NCBI GenBank assembly: GCA_030220185.1
Contig: JASPKZ010007797.1
Span: 3,144,001-3,208,000 of the forward strand
Direction of reading: 5' to 3'
DNA length: 64,000 bases
Origin: Diploptera punctata
Lineage: Eukaryota > Arthropoda > Insecta > Blattodea > Blaberidae
Under the pieces are notes generated by a model, which searched no databases, was not told the origin of the DNA, and saw nothing but the letters and a program-made list of their open reading frames with translations. The position numbers and the translations under genes are program-made. This document shows positions 1-10,800 of the stretch, piece after piece. Position 1 is the first letter of the stretch; every line of letters begins with the position of its first letter.

Positions 1-472
1 CCTGGATGTCGATGTCAGCTCCATCCTGTGGTTGGCCAAAGAACCTCCAAACAAGGTCACCCTCCATCGGAATATCAAAATTCATAACTCTGTTTCTGTT
101 CTTCTGAATATAAATTTTTTCCCAAATAGTCAGCTCGTTTGTATTTTCTAACTGTTTTAATAATTTAGTGTCTGAATTTATATTATGTTTTTTCAGACCA
201 AACATGAGCAGCAACTGCAGATTTTTCAATTTCTCCATTTTTGATATTTCTTATGTGTTCTTTGGTTCTAATTTTTAGGTTTCTTTTTGTTTTCCCTATA
301 TATATCTTTTCACAAACCCATGCATTCAATTTGATATATTCCTGACTTTTTATTTTTATCAGTGTTTTCATTTGTGTTGGTGTGGATTAGTTTATTTAAA
401 CTGTAAGTTATTTTTTTGGTGCTAATTTAATATTAAACTTCTCAAATATATTTTGAAATTTATTATGTACCA
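1..472 (-). mobile_element. Penelope-like element 3' part with GIY-YIG endonuclease remnant
   Basis: On the minus strand this encodes the end of a Penelope-like retroelement protein. The frame contains YIGKTKRNLKIRTKEH followed by AVAAHVWSE, the second half of a GIY-YIG nuclease domain, which in this family is fused behind the reverse transcriptase. The C-terminal tail (FDIPMEG..LVWRFFGQPQDG) reaches the window edge. The whole segment is an inverted copy of 824-1291, so the two form a hairpin with a spacer of about 350 bp. Frameshifts and stops make it inactive. Confidence 0.8.
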
Positions 473-1480
473 AGGATCTTAAATTCGGTCAGCAAACGAA
501 GAGAAAAAGAAGAAATTGAATTCAGGATTCATAGGAAAGAAACTCATATGGAAAATTTTATAAAATCAACAGGGTTCAATCCAATTGGACATAAATTAGC
601 AGCTTTTAATAGTTTAACTCATAGATTGGTAAACTTACCCTTAAACGAAGAAGATTTCAAACATGAGAAAAACACATAATCAAAGTAGCAAGAGAAAATG
701 GGTTTGATGAAAAAATGGTACATAAAAGGATAGAAAAGTATAAAAAACAAAAATGATAAACAGAAGTAATCTTGAAAAAGAAGAACCACCTATGAAAAAA
801 TATAGGAAATTCACATATCACCCCTGGGTACATAATAAATTTCAAAATATATTTGAGAAGTTTAATATTAAATTAGCACCAAAAAATAACTACAGTTTAA
901 ATAAACTAATAAAAACCAACAAAATGAAAAAACTGATAAAAATATAAAGTCAGGAATATATCAAATTGAATGCATGGGTTGTGAAAAGATATATATAGGG
1001 AAAACAAAAAGAAACCTAAAATTAGAACCAAAGAACACATAAGAAATATCAAAAATGGAGAAATTGAAAAATCTGCAGTTGCTGCTCATGTTTGGTCTGA
1101 AAACATAATATAAATTCAGACACTAAATTATTAAAACAGTTAGAAAATACAACGAGCTGACTATTTGGGAAAAAAATTTATATTCAGAAGAACAGAAACA
1201 GAGTTATGAATTTTGATATTCCGATGGAGGGTGGCCTTGTTTGGAGGTTCTTTGGCCAACCACAGGATGGAGCTGACATCGACATCCAGGTGGTGCAACA
1301 TAATGCAACATAAATAAAACCAGTCTGGGAAAGCTGAAGATAAAACAGAGAATTGTTTTGAAACATGTCCAAGAACAAATCAACATTAATATTGAGGTAA
1401 GATGTCCAGACCAAAAATAATATAATTAAAATAACCTCAAAATATAACTTCCTAAAATTAAATATGTGAATAATTACCTG
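473..1480 (+). mobile_element. Penelope-like element fragment, plus-strand arm
   Basis: This reads plus strand as the linker between the reverse transcriptase and the nuclease (NSLTHRLVNLPLNEEDFKHE near 610-665), then the GIY-YIG domain (GIYQIE near 950, YIGKTKRN near 995), then the C-terminal tail. Several stops interrupt it. After the coding tail comes noncoding 3' sequence ending in a segment (about 1300-1480) that recurs in the tandem PLE array at 14.15-14.95 kb. Positions 824-1291 pair with 1-472. Confidence 0.8.
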
Positions 1481-1859
1481 AGAGCCTTTTCAAAAAAAAA
1501 AAAGTGAAAAATGCCATAAAATGAAGTGAGAAATTGAGCTGAAGGTAACCTAAAATTGTCATATTTGTAACGTAAAATATGTATTAGTCATTGCTCAGAC
1601 AGTGTAGCCAACATATCACAAAAATATGCTAACAAACAAGTGAATGCTAAACTAATCTGGTGTGCACTACTCGCCCATTTTCTCACACTAACTTGTCTAT
1701 TAATGTAGGTGGATTCCTGGCATGGAATCCCCTTATACGTGAGTAAAAATGTCGGTAATTTGCCTTAGTGGAAACATGTGTTATCACATTGGCCAACATA
1801 AAGCTAAAATAATCTGTTCTCCATTTGAATATTCAGAGGCATAGAATAGCCAAAAGATA

Positions 1860-2200
1860 GAAATTGGGAACTGTACTTTTGAAATCATAGAGGAATTTAA
1901 ATATTTAAATACAATTATAACAAACAATAATAATATTTTCTTATTCAATGTTCCAGGTTGTCATAATAATATAGAAAAAGAAATAAAAAATAATTTCTTG
2001 GCTAGCAGATGCTATTAATGTTCTCAAAAATGCGTTAAATCACATTTGATGAACTGAAAAACTAAATTGACCTTCTTCCAATATCTAATAGGGTCTGTCC
2101 TTGCATATGGTAGTGAGTGTTGAAAAGTAATGAACAACTGAGGATTTTTTGAGAGGGAAGTCCTCAGGAGGATATTTGGACCAGTCAATGTGGTGAATAA
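1860..2200 (+). mobile_element. LINE fragment (left part), interrupted by a PLE
   Basis: The plus strand encodes degraded LINE ORF2 C-terminal pieces: FKYLNTIITNNN near 1895, SVLAYGSECW near 2095 and LRRIFGPVN near 2165. These match the order of motifs after the RT domain in the LINE families of this window. The element resumes at 3250. The sequence from 1490 to 1860 shows nothing I can assign. Confidence 0.65.
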
Positions 2201-2214
2201 AATACAATCATGAA

Positions 2215-3235
2215 TGAATGAGTCAATTTGTATCTTGCCTCATATTTCTTGTAATTTTAAACATGGGAACTGCAGTTTTAAAGAGGAGATCCCTCTCAGG
2301 CTCAGCCAATATTATGACTACCAGATTTTCATTTGAATCTTCATCTATGATGTCGCCATCAGGTGCTGATTTGATGAACTTTGAGATCAAGTCCTGCTCA
2401 TTGGGAATTTCAAAATTCATGGATCTAAATTAGTTCTTCTGAATATACATATTATCCCAAACTGTCAATTCCAAAGTTTTTCCAAATGTTTTAAAAGTTT
2501 AGAGTCTTTTTCAATTGTATGACTCTCCAACAAACTATGTGCTGCATGCAATAGCTGATTTTTCAATTTTACCATATTCAATATTACTAAAGTATTCCTT
2601 TGTGTGAGTGTCTAATTCCTTTTTCTTTGTCCTATGTATACCTTATTGCAGTCTTTACAACTAATTTGATAAATTCCACATTTTTTTACTATCTGGAGTG
2701 TTCAATTTCTTATTAGTTATTAATAGATTACCAAGGCTAAATTTATTTATTGGTGCCAATGTAATATTGAATTTCTTGAATTTTTTTAAAAATTTGTTAT
2801 GTATTTCAGGATGATAAATAATTTTCTTGAATTGTTTTCCTTTCTTTGAATCAAATTGCAGAGTGGTGTATTCTTTTAAACTTTTTTTTTGTCTGAATTT
2901 CTTTAATTTCTTTATAATTATTTATTTCCTTTCCAAAACCATTTAAATAAGCTATGTTCAAAATGTGATTGTATTCTTTCTTAAAATCTTCTTCATTTAG
3001 TGTAACATATAATAATCTAGATATCAAACTGTTGAAAATTGTATGGTTATGCGCAATATGATTGAAACCTGAAGACGTGTCTGAAGAATTGTCTGTATGA
3101 GTATCCTTCCTGTAAATATTGAATTTGATTCTTTGTTGTTGTTCATTCCTTATTATATATAAGGTAAGATAAGAAGTGACTCCTTCATTCATTGAACTAA
3201 GAACCTTATAATGTTATTTCCCATAGTTACCTAAG
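2215..3235 (-). mobile_element. Penelope-like element, 5'-truncated, with a 14-bp TSD
   Basis: This minus-strand PLE encodes in order the end of the RT and linker (2851-3192, including FNSLISRLLYVTLNEEDFKKEY), a GIY-YIG nuclease (GIYQISCKDCNK then VYIGQRKRN, near 2630-2700, followed by an in-frame stop), and the tail (LISKFIKSAPDGD near 2350). It is flanked by the direct repeat AATACAATCATGAA at 2201-2214 and 3236-3249, which marks the target duplication and fixes its borders. The host of the insertion is the LINE at 1860-2200 and 3250-3480. Stops show it is dead. Confidence 0.85.
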
Positions 3236-3249
3236 AATACAATCATGAA

Positions 3250-3480
3250 CTGTATTCACAGACCCTGACATTGTTAAGTTCTTAAAAATAGTTACATTAC
3301 ATTGGATTGGTCATATTATCAGGAAAGCAGAGGACTTGAAATCAGAAATTGGTTGGTAGTTGGCACAAAGTCTGGAAGAAAATTCTCAAGAAAGTGAACC
3401 AAATATTATGTTGATGAAGGTCTAGAATAAAGAAAGGCAAAGTCCAAATTCATAATGATCACAGACACAGGAGTTAACCA
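3250..3480 (+). mobile_element. LINE fragment (right part) after the PLE insertion
   Basis: This continues the LINE from 1860-2200. The frame gives TDPDIVKFLKIVTLHWIGHI near 3255-3320, the 'pDI...RWxGHVxR' motif of RTE-like LINE C-termini. Copy and reading direction agree with the left part, which supports one element split by the PLE. Confidence 0.65.
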
Positions 3481-3489
3481 TTTTGTAAA

Positions 3490-4830
3490 ATAACTGAAGC
3501 AGATAAAAAAATTAAAACTTCAAACTGATAAATATTTCCTGTGCAGTTTACACTTCCTTTAAATAAACATTACAGAGGATGTACAGTTGCCACAACAAAA
3601 ATAGCAGCATTTTGCTACCCATTCATTCTTGTGCCAACAATACAATATTAAGCACAAACAAAAACTATTTATACAAGCAATTTTCATGAAAAACACAAAT
3701 CATGCATTTCACAAAAGTATTATTATATCTTTACACATGCCTATGTTTATTTTGAAAAGAAAAATTGTCCACCATTGCAAATGTTAAAATTTAAATTAAT
3801 ACATTGAAATAATAAATATGTTTACCGGTATATGCATACAGTAACTCTGAAGGTCAACATCAGGACAATGGCTTGTCAATGAACCCAATTCATCTCTTTT
3901 ACACCTACTTTTTCATTTTTAATAGTCCTGGTATCCTATAATCTACTTTAAGTTTGCCTTTAATTATTTCCCACAATTTTGTCTTAAAACAGATTTTTTT
4001 TCAGAATCTCATTATCTACTCATTCATTCTATTGTAGACTTATTTTGTAGAAGTTTTAACAAAATGTCATCCTATAAATTTACAGCTGATTTTAAATGTA
4101 AAATATTTTTCGTAATCTTGGTTGGAAAACTGTCCAATCATTCCTATAAAGTTAAGTTACAATAACTGCCAATATTGTGTATTAATAATTGTTTGATACC
4201 TCAAAACTGAATGAAGCAGATACTTGGTTTTGTAAAAATGCACTTCAAGTGTTCTAATGAAATTGTGATGCATACTGTGGAAAAAAAAAAAAAAGAAAGA
4301 AAAAAGGAAAAAAAAAAAGGATATCCTACATAAACAGGGACAGAAAAACTTATGAAAATACTCTAAATTAATTTTACTATAATTTGCAACAGACAATAAT
4401 AAATTGTTTACTCCTGTCTGCCAGGTCAAGAGATGACATCTAGGTCTGTGATATAAAAGGATCAGACCATCACAGGAGCAAATGTCACAGTACGGAGAAG
4501 TGGTGGAATGAAGTTTCTAGCAGTAGAAATGGGAGAGACATTGAGAAAAACATGTCCTGGCTTCAATTCATTCACCACAAATCCCATAACTCCCTCCATT
4601 AAAGTTCTTAATAAAATGTATTGAATCACTTTTGTACAATTATCATAAATTGTAAATCAATATACACAGACAACTTCTGTAAATAATTGCAAACCGAAAA
4701 TCCCATCATAATGTCTTGTTAACCTAAAAACAACCCACTGCATTGTGAATGATGCTTGACTACTGCTGGGGCAAGTGACATTTAAGAGAAAATTTTATTT
4801 TGAAAAGAAAAAAATTAACTCTTGAACCAG
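3490..4830. other. Intron-like sequence without recognised genes
   Basis: I see no coding exon, no LINE or SINE match and no tRNA-like box here, apart from poly-A/purine runs near 4279-4320. I searched it for the missing last thymosin repeat exon on the minus strand and did not find one. It lies in the thymosin transcription unit only if the gene continues beyond position 1. Confidence 0.5.
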
Positions 4831-4837
4831 GATTTGG

Positions 4838-5095
4838 ACTTGAGAAGCCCTGGATAGAGCAATGCTAGCTTATGAAACTAGAGATCTTGGGTTCAAATCC
4901 TAGTTCAAGCATTGCTTTTTCTCACCAAGCAAAGGTTTGCAAGCCTTTGGCGGTCTCAGGAATTGAAATGTATAAGAGAAAAATTTGGATTTACATTGAA
5001 GGCCTTGGATAGCTTAGTGGCAGAGTATTAGCATAAAATGCTACAGGTCTTGGGTTCAAACCTTGGACTAGGCATATGTTTTTCTCTTCAAAAAT
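4838..5095 (+). repeat. Two tRNA-derived SINE units in a row
   Basis: Two tRNA-like heads occur at about 4848-4915 and 5000-5070. Each has an A-box-like stretch (GGATAGAGCA, GGATAGCTTAG) and a B box (GGGTTCAAATCC, GGGTTCAAACCT). Both are followed by a T-rich TTTTTCTC tail. The segment between them (TATAAGAGAAAAATTTG...) recurs before the tRNA-like unit at 15653, so this is a dimeric SINE family rather than two tRNA genes. Confidence 0.65.
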
Positions 5096-5104
5096 AAAAA
5101 TATA

Positions 5105-5640
5105 AAAATTAATTTTAATTACCTGGGATACAATGTGTCATATAGAAAAAAATGAAGACATTGAAAACAAAATAAATAAATTTAATTATATGTGTGGCAC
5201 CATAAAACGAAGTCTCAAAGGAACTAGAAAGGAGACACTTAAAATTTTATAAAAAATGGTGGTTCCAACACTATTATATGGATCGGAACATTGGGTCTTA
5301 ACCAAAAACCAGGAATGAAGAATAAAAACGTCAGAAATGAGGTTTCTGAGGAGTGTGGCTAGCTATACAACAACAAATTGATTGAAAATGAAATGAAAAT
5401 ATACGAAGTGAACTAAATATATTCAAACTATTAGATAGCATTACATAATACAGTGATGAATGGATAGACCATGCCGTAGAATGGATAACAATAGAATTCC
5501 AAAACAGATTCTTCATTACAAACCACTAGGACGAAGAAATGTAGGAAGACCCTGTAAAAGATGGACAGACCAATTCTAGCACGAGATCGGAACAGACCTT
5601 AAGGACTAATCCTTGATGCTGCTGATGATGATGAATTTTT
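5105..5640 (+). mobile_element. LINE-D fragment with GAT-repeat tail
   Basis: The plus strand holds degraded LINE C-terminal coding sequence parallel to the better copy on the minus strand at 42793-43332: CGTIKRSLKGT near 5195, LLYGSEHWVLTKN near 5270, and a GHV/RRNVGRPCKRWTDQ-type end near 5530-5570. It ends in a GCTGCTGATGATGATGA tail, as other LINE-D copies do. Multiple stops and shifts. Confidence 0.7.
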
Positions 5641-5689
5641 CTTTTCAAAATAATAATTGGTCCAGTATTGGCAAGTATTAAAATTTAAA

Positions 5690-5805
5690 TATAACTTCTA
5701 GATAACTTCATACTTGGAGGAGAAGTGGCCTAGATAATTTTACATTGCTATTAGTCTGAAGGCCTAGGTTGAAGTTCCAATTCAGGCATAAATTTTTATC
5801 TTTAC
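5690..5805 (+). repeat. Degraded tRNA-derived SINE
   Basis: The segment GTGGCCTAGATAATTTTACATT with a weak B box (CTAGGTTGAAGTTCC) and a following TTTTTATC tail looks like a worn copy of the tRNA-headed SINE at 4838. Confidence 0.4.
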
Positions 5806-6055
5806 CATCATTTAAGCAATTATATTTATTTCTGATAATTATCATATCACATGTAATTTCATTTAATGTTACATTTTAGTTAAACAGGCGACATTTAAGC
5901 AGTATATATAGCTACCTTTAGAAGTTAGTACTTCAATAATGTTAACATATTTTTATAAGCTATTTATTACTGCAATCTCATGCATAATTTTAAAACAAGC
6001 AAATGTAACTAACATGCCTCAAATAATTAACTTTGTTACATAGAGTGGCACTTAC

Positions 6056-6169
6056 CATCTTTATCTGGGAGCGGGTTCTTCTCCTGAGTCTGCGTATGTT
6101 TCAGTTTCCCCGTGTCAAACGCTTCAACTCCCTGCAGAAGAGCCTTCTGTGTCTTTTCCGTTGCAACAT
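6056..6169 (-). CDS. Beta-thymosin gene, third coding exon (one thymosin repeat)
   Basis: This 114-nt exon encodes exactly 38 residues (frame starting with the last base of the previous exon): DVATEKTQKALLQGVEAF...KLKHTQTQEKNPLPD. It has the beta-thymosin/WH2 layout: an amphipathic helix, the LKHTxT actin-binding motif, then the EKNPLP segment. It is closest to the second repeat of Drosophila ciboulot as I remember it. The acceptor (TTTTGACACAG) and donor (GTAAGTG) are good. It ends in phase 1, so at least one more exon is expected; none is visible before position 1. The product binds G-actin in the cytoplasm and regulates filament assembly. Confidence 0.9.
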
Positions 6170-6224
6170 CTGTGTCAAAATCAAACATTCTTGTAATTCA
6201 ATGTATTAATATAAATTTTAACAT

Positions 6225-6375
6225 TTGCGATGACAGGATTTAAACCCAAAACCTCTAACAAATGTTTTCATTGAAAGCCTGGAATAGTGTTATGGTTACC
6301 ACACTAACGTACAGAACTAGAGGTTTCGGATTCAAATTCCAATTAAGGCAATTTTTCTTCTCAAAATAACGGTTC
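6225..6375 (+). repeat. Degraded tRNA-derived SINE
   Basis: Contains a tRNA-like stretch (GCCTGGAATAGTGTTATGGTT, then B-box-like CGGATTCAAATTCC near 6328) followed by TTTTTCTTCTCAAAATAA, the tail seen in the SINEs at 4838 and 15653. It sits just upstream of thymosin exon 3 in the intron. Confidence 0.5.
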
Positions 6376-6584
6376 AAACAGTACATTACCTTTCCCTTCA
6401 TTTTCCATAGTATATTCTTGTAATACTGTTACTCTACATACTTCTTCTGTCTTTACTAACACAGTTTGTAACAATTTAAAAGTTTTTCAACAATATTTAT
6501 GACACTCTTTTACAATGTTTATGTATTTATTTATTTACGAGAAACACGGTACTATTACGACATTTTTAGACTATTTTTTTTTCA

Positions 6585-6832
6585 AATGCCCCAGGTTTAT
6601 CTTTCGACATTCCTGGTTTCTCTCCTGGCATGGCGTACTTGTAACCCACTTCTGAGGTTGGGGCACCTGGAAGGCAGGGTTACGCTGCCCCAATGATATG
6701 ATGGGTGCTGATGATGATAATGGTGCATCAGGAGAGTCCTTAATCCTAAGCTTAACCTAAGATGAATATGAATGATGATGATTGCAATGGCCATATGATT
6801 TCGGGGACTGTTTGGGCCTGTGAAACTCATTA
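6585..6832 (-). repeat. SINE-B 3' half (tRNA head missing)
   Basis: This matches the 3' module of SINE-B at 28498-28838: GCCCCAGGTTTATCTTTCG, CCTGGCATGGCGTACTTGTAA, the GGCACCTGGAAGGCAGGGTTACG block and the CAGGAGAGTCC(T)TAATCCTAAGC block, ending at the shared 'ATGATTTCGGGGAC.GTTTGGGCC' junction. The tRNA-like head that should follow at higher coordinates is absent, so the copy is 5'-truncated. Confidence 0.75.
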
Positions 6833-6834
6833 GC

Positions 6835-7620
6835 TATTTTCCCTCCTCTTCTAATGTTGCCACCATCAACTCAATTACACTATTTTTGTTAGTGTTAGTG
6901 TACACTTCAGTAATTAATATGAATGTAATTTATTTTATTAGGTTAGGAAGGGAGGAGTTAGTGTACATCCATTTCTAATAAACATCTGGGAATTTATTTC
7001 GAAGATTGGTCATACCGCATGTGCTGTCTAGTGACAGCTCTATAAACTTTCTCTAGGGCTTCAAAGGTATGTGGTTCCACCTAGCGACAACTCTATAAAC
7101 TCATGCGCATGTGCACTGTTATTCTGTTGTACTTAGAAATATATATATATATATATATATATGGGTAAAGGTAAAGTATTGTTTTTCCCAAAATAATTAT
7201 TGTAGTGGTCCCATTTTCTCTGTTTTAAGATGATGTAATTAAATTTTTACAGTGTATAGGTACATGTAGGATTTTATAGCGATGAGGCGAACACCTTACA
7301 TAAAATATACAATGGAAGCACAAGAATTTTAAACATTAATAAAAACACAAAATGATAGCCTGTTCCAGTGTTATTATCCATAAGCGGTTGACTTTGACTT
7401 CATTTGCCAATTGAGTGGTATCTTACTATTAAATTGGACAGCCAAAGGACGACAAAGGGTCGCCGATACTGCAGTGCTGTGTTTAAAGAAACATAGATGT
7501 ATGAGGTAAGAAAAAATCACGATTCATTGAATTATTATTAATTGAACCTCATAATGTTAAAAATTCCCAAATTTAATATATAAATCTTTATGTTCATTTG
7601 TTTTCCAACAGATGACTGTG
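6835..7620. other. Non-coding stretch with an AT microsatellite and a short repeated motif
   Basis: No gene is visible. It holds an (AT)n run at 7138-7162 and two copies of a CTAG.GACA.CTCTATAAACT motif, near 7029-7052 and 7081-7101, about 50 bp apart. Otherwise I see nothing assignable. Confidence 0.5.
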
Positions 7621-7909
7621 ATGTACTTTAGTTTTAGAATGGTGGCTGCTCATGAAACATGTACAAAGCAGAGAGCTGTAACTGAATTTATTTTTGTGGA
7701 GCAAGATCACTTCAAACATTCACAGATGCTTAAGAAATATCTAGAGGGATCAAGCAGTGGATAGGAGTACTGTCAGTCATTGTGTTAGCAGAATGTCAGC
7801 AGCAGAATAAGGTAAAGCAAGACTGTCAGATCATCCTGATCTTCAATCACAGCTCTCTGCTTTGCATGTTTCAGGAGCAGCTACCATTTTTAAACTAAAG
7901 TACATTACA
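7621..7909. mobile_element. Foldback of a mariner-like transposase N-terminus
   Basis: Arms 7621-7681 and 7849-7909 are near-perfect reverse complements around a spacer of about 165 bp. The left arm reads plus strand as MVAAHETCTKQRAVTEF-like sequence, followed by QMLKKYLEGSSSG, which resembles the N-terminal helix-turn-helix of insect mariner-type transposases. A small inverted duplication of a dead transposase 5' end is the simplest reading. Confidence 0.55.
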
Positions 7910-7914
7910 ACCAC

Positions 7915-8200
7915 CTGTCAGATTTTTATTTCTGTTCCTTTCTTGGTGAGAGTATCTGCTGTTTCATTGCCAATTTTTTCAATGTGATAGAGATGGAATC
8001 CATTGGAAGCCTACCCATTTCTTCTTGTTTTGTAGAAATATTATTATTGTTTGGCATTCTCTTATATTTTCTGATTCTGGAAATTTGTTTGAATAACTGC
8101 TTTAGAGTCTACTAGGACTATTGATTTATTACATTTAGCTAAGTTTGAAGATATTCTCCAGTCATTTATTCTTCAATGTTGCATAGAGGATAATTTGGAT
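7915..8200 (-). mobile_element. LINE RNase H domain fragment
   Basis: The minus strand encodes VDSKAVIQTNFQ near 8105 and, after a frameshift, KKWVGFQWIP then GNETADTLTKKGT near 7960-8030. These are the catalytic-core and 'GNExAD.LAK' motifs of RNase H as found in R1/Jockey/I-type LINEs. Stops and shifts make it a relic. The LINE-A and LINE-D families in the window do not show an RNase H, so this is another family. Confidence 0.65.
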
Positions 8201-8635
8201 TGGTGTAAATTCCTATTTTATTAAAGTGTTTTGCTAATACTCATGGTTGTAGGAACTCCTGGTTGAAGCAGAGTGCCTCTGTGAAAGTTACATCACTGGA
8301 CTCTGTTCTTTACTGAATTCTCAGCTTCATTTCAACTTTTCTTCTTTTGTTCAATTTCTGTTATTACTGTGCTGCACCATATGATTGTCTTCCCCATTTT
8401 CTAGCAATCCCTGTGGATTCCCTTCCAGACCTTCTTTGGAACACTGTGGAGTTCTCTTATGAGAGTGTATTCAATCCATTTCCATTTACGATATTTAATC
8501 TCCTTTCAAGATTTCATTTTTCATTGCCAGAGAGACTCCTAAATAATTAAAATCCATTACTTATTTTATTTAAAAGTTGATTACTTTTTGGCTCTTACTT
8601 GAGTTAATAAAATTAAAATGAGTCGTACATTATCT
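8201..8635 (-). mobile_element. Possible LINE C-terminal sequence adjoining the RNase H relic
   Basis: Minus-strand frame near 8170-8235 reads LAKHFNKIGIYTNPNYPLCNIEE, which resembles the zinc-knuckle-type tail that follows RNase H in Jockey/R1 LINEs. Its order relative to the RNase H fragment is wrong for one intact element, so a rearrangement or two copies is likely. The rest is unassigned. Confidence 0.35.
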
Positions 8636-8639
8636 CACT

Positions 8640-8945
8640 TTATACACTCGACTATTCTTCACAGCACAGGACCATTTGTTCGTATCTTGAGCCATCTTTT
8701 CGACTGTTGAATTTTTTCCTTCACCTTCATCTTCTAAATTTCCATCTACTGTTGATTTGATAAACTTTGAGATTAAATCTTGCTTGCCGGGAATTAAAAA
8801 AATCATGGATCTAAATATGTTCTTCTGAATGTATATATTTTCCCAAACTATGAATTCCAAAGGATTCGCCAAATGTTTCAAAGGTTTAGTTTCTTTTTCA
8901 ATTCTGTTATTTTCTAGCAAACTATGAGCTGCAAAAGCTGATTTC
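8640..8945 (-). mobile_element. Penelope-like element C-terminal fragment
   Basis: The minus frame carries the PLE tail that follows the nuclease: LLKHLANPLEF-type sequence, FIVWENIYIQKN, FLIPGKQDLISKFIKST. The same tail is in 2215-3235, which identifies it. Only about 300 bp remain. Confidence 0.75.
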
Positions 8946-9645
8946 TAACTGGAGTCTTTCCTTGAAACACCATTACTTTAGTTTTACTCTGATATTTGCA
9001 GTGTTTATTGTTTTAATTGAAAAATGGCTCTTTATAAGCTACCCTTGATTATTGTTATTAATATCTGATCATCTGCAAAAGGAATCTTTAACATTTTGTG
9101 ATAATGTAATAAAAATTAAACATTGTATATCTAAAATAAAATCACCGATGAATGGTTTGGAGCCTAATTTATTAATGATATCGACAAAAAAAATATGGAA
9201 CCAGAACTTTTTAATGAACAGCAAATACAAGTAACATGGAGAGAAATTTAGAATATGGAGAGAGAAAAATAAGAACTCCATGCAATTCACATTTCCATGC
9301 ACTGCAAGTTCATGCCAATTTATGCAGGTATTTCAAGATGATTGTCCAAAACATGGGGACTTTTTAAAATTTTATTTACAGCATGCTCCATCACATTATT
9401 CCATGCCTGTTTCCCTTATAAACAAACTTACTTTTACAATTGGGGTTATTCACACTTATATTGAACTTTTATAGGAAAAAAATATGAGGTTTAATTTAAT
9501 CTTATCCACACTTGATAAATGTTATTCACAAATAAATATTGTACACATTATTAACAAGTGCTCGTGCTTGGGTGCAGTTCAGTTACACTAATAATACATA
9601 TAAACTATATACATTACAAAGTTTTTAGTTACAGGGAGAGAGAAA
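8946..9645. other. No recognised feature
   Basis: AT-rich intron sequence with short spurious frames on both strands; no repeat family or exon that I recognise. Confidence 0.4.
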
Positions 9646-9749
9646 ACAAAATATATAAATTTAGGAGCCAATTTCAAGACAAAGTAAATTTTGGCACATA
9701 AAAAATTAAGAAATAATACAAGGGAAAATAAAATAAATCAATTTAAAAT

Positions 9750-10130
9750 AGATTAATACCAGACTGAAGAAGGTAATAAAACCCATTTGGAAATAATATA
9801 AAACAAAACAATTTAGGAGAAAGTTTCAAAATGTAAAACACACTCTATCACACAAAGAATTAATGCAAAAGATAATGATGCAAACAAAATAGTATATAAT
9901 AGATTAATACCAGACTGAAGAAAGTAATTAAATACATTACATAATAATATAAAGCAAAATCAATTTAAGAGAAAATTTTAATATATAGAACTCACTCTAA
10001 CATACACAATGAATTAATTCAATTGAGAATGATATAAACAAAATAGTATATAATAGATTAATGCCAAATTGAAAAAATAATTAAATGCATTAGGAAATAA
10101 TAATATAAACCAATTGGTTACTTACTACTT
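9750..10130. repeat. Tandem array, about 152-bp unit, 2.5-3 copies
   Basis: The phrase AGATTAATACCA (third copy AGATTAATGCCA) starts at 9750, 9901 and 10055, giving periods of 151 and 154 bp. Each unit contains ACTGAAGAAGGTAAT or a worn form, a stretch AATATAAA.CAAAA.CAATTTA.GAGAAA, and AACAAAATAGTATATAAT at the end. Units differ by scattered substitutions, so the array is not recent. Confidence 0.75.
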
Positions 10131-10439
10131 ATTCACTATTTTAAAATACTTAATTAATTAACTTAATTTAACTAATTAATTTAATTTCTTTCTTAAATCT
10201 ATCTGTGTTTAGTTTGGATCTAATATGAATTTACTATTTCCAGTATTTTTGAATCTATACAAATATGCTACATATAGAGTATATTCCATGAAAAAGTATA
10301 TCAAATTTCATTAACTTGCAGGAAGTAGTTACCACATGAGCCCAACTCCTTTATTACAAATAGTACGAAAACAATAAACAAGATATTAGTGCAACTGCAA
10401 CTTAATAATATTTAATGGAAGTCACACTACGAGGTCTAT

Positions 10440-10800
10440 TTTAATTAATAGATAGATCGAATTTTAGAACCAACAAAAATGAAAAAATCAATGAAGGCAA
10501 AAAATCAGGGATTTATCAAATTGATTGTAAGGACTGAAAAAAATATACATAGAAAAACAAAAAGGAACTTTAATACAAGATTGAAAAAACACCTTAGAAA
10601 TGTTAAAAATGAGAAAATAGAAAAATCAGCAATAACTGCACATGCATGGTCAGAAAAAACATGGAATCGAAACAAATGTCAAGTTAATGAAACAGTGAGA
10701 TAAATCTAAGGAACACACAATATGGGAGAAAATTCACATCCACAAAAATAAAAGGTAAGTCACGAACTTTGAAATTCCCAGGAAAAAATATAGAATTTGG
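10440..10800 (+). mobile_element. Penelope-like element GIY-YIG fragment
   Basis: Plus-strand frames give GIYQIDCKD (near 10498, in a shifted frame) and KTKRNFNTRLKKHLRNV followed by EKSAITAHAWSEKTW (10553-10665). This is the same nuclease domain as at 1-472 and 950-1110. The domain is split by an in-frame stop or shift between the two motifs and the YIG glycine has changed. Confidence 0.75.

Noticed and set aside
4157..4429. 90-codon minus frame, Phe-rich
   Set aside because: The FFFF stretch is the translation of a poly-A/purine run, not a membrane segment.
3541..4440. 3' UTR of the thymosin gene
   Set aside because: The exon at 6056 ends at a strong splice donor and in phase 1, and no terminal exon was found, so calling this a UTR would be unsupported.
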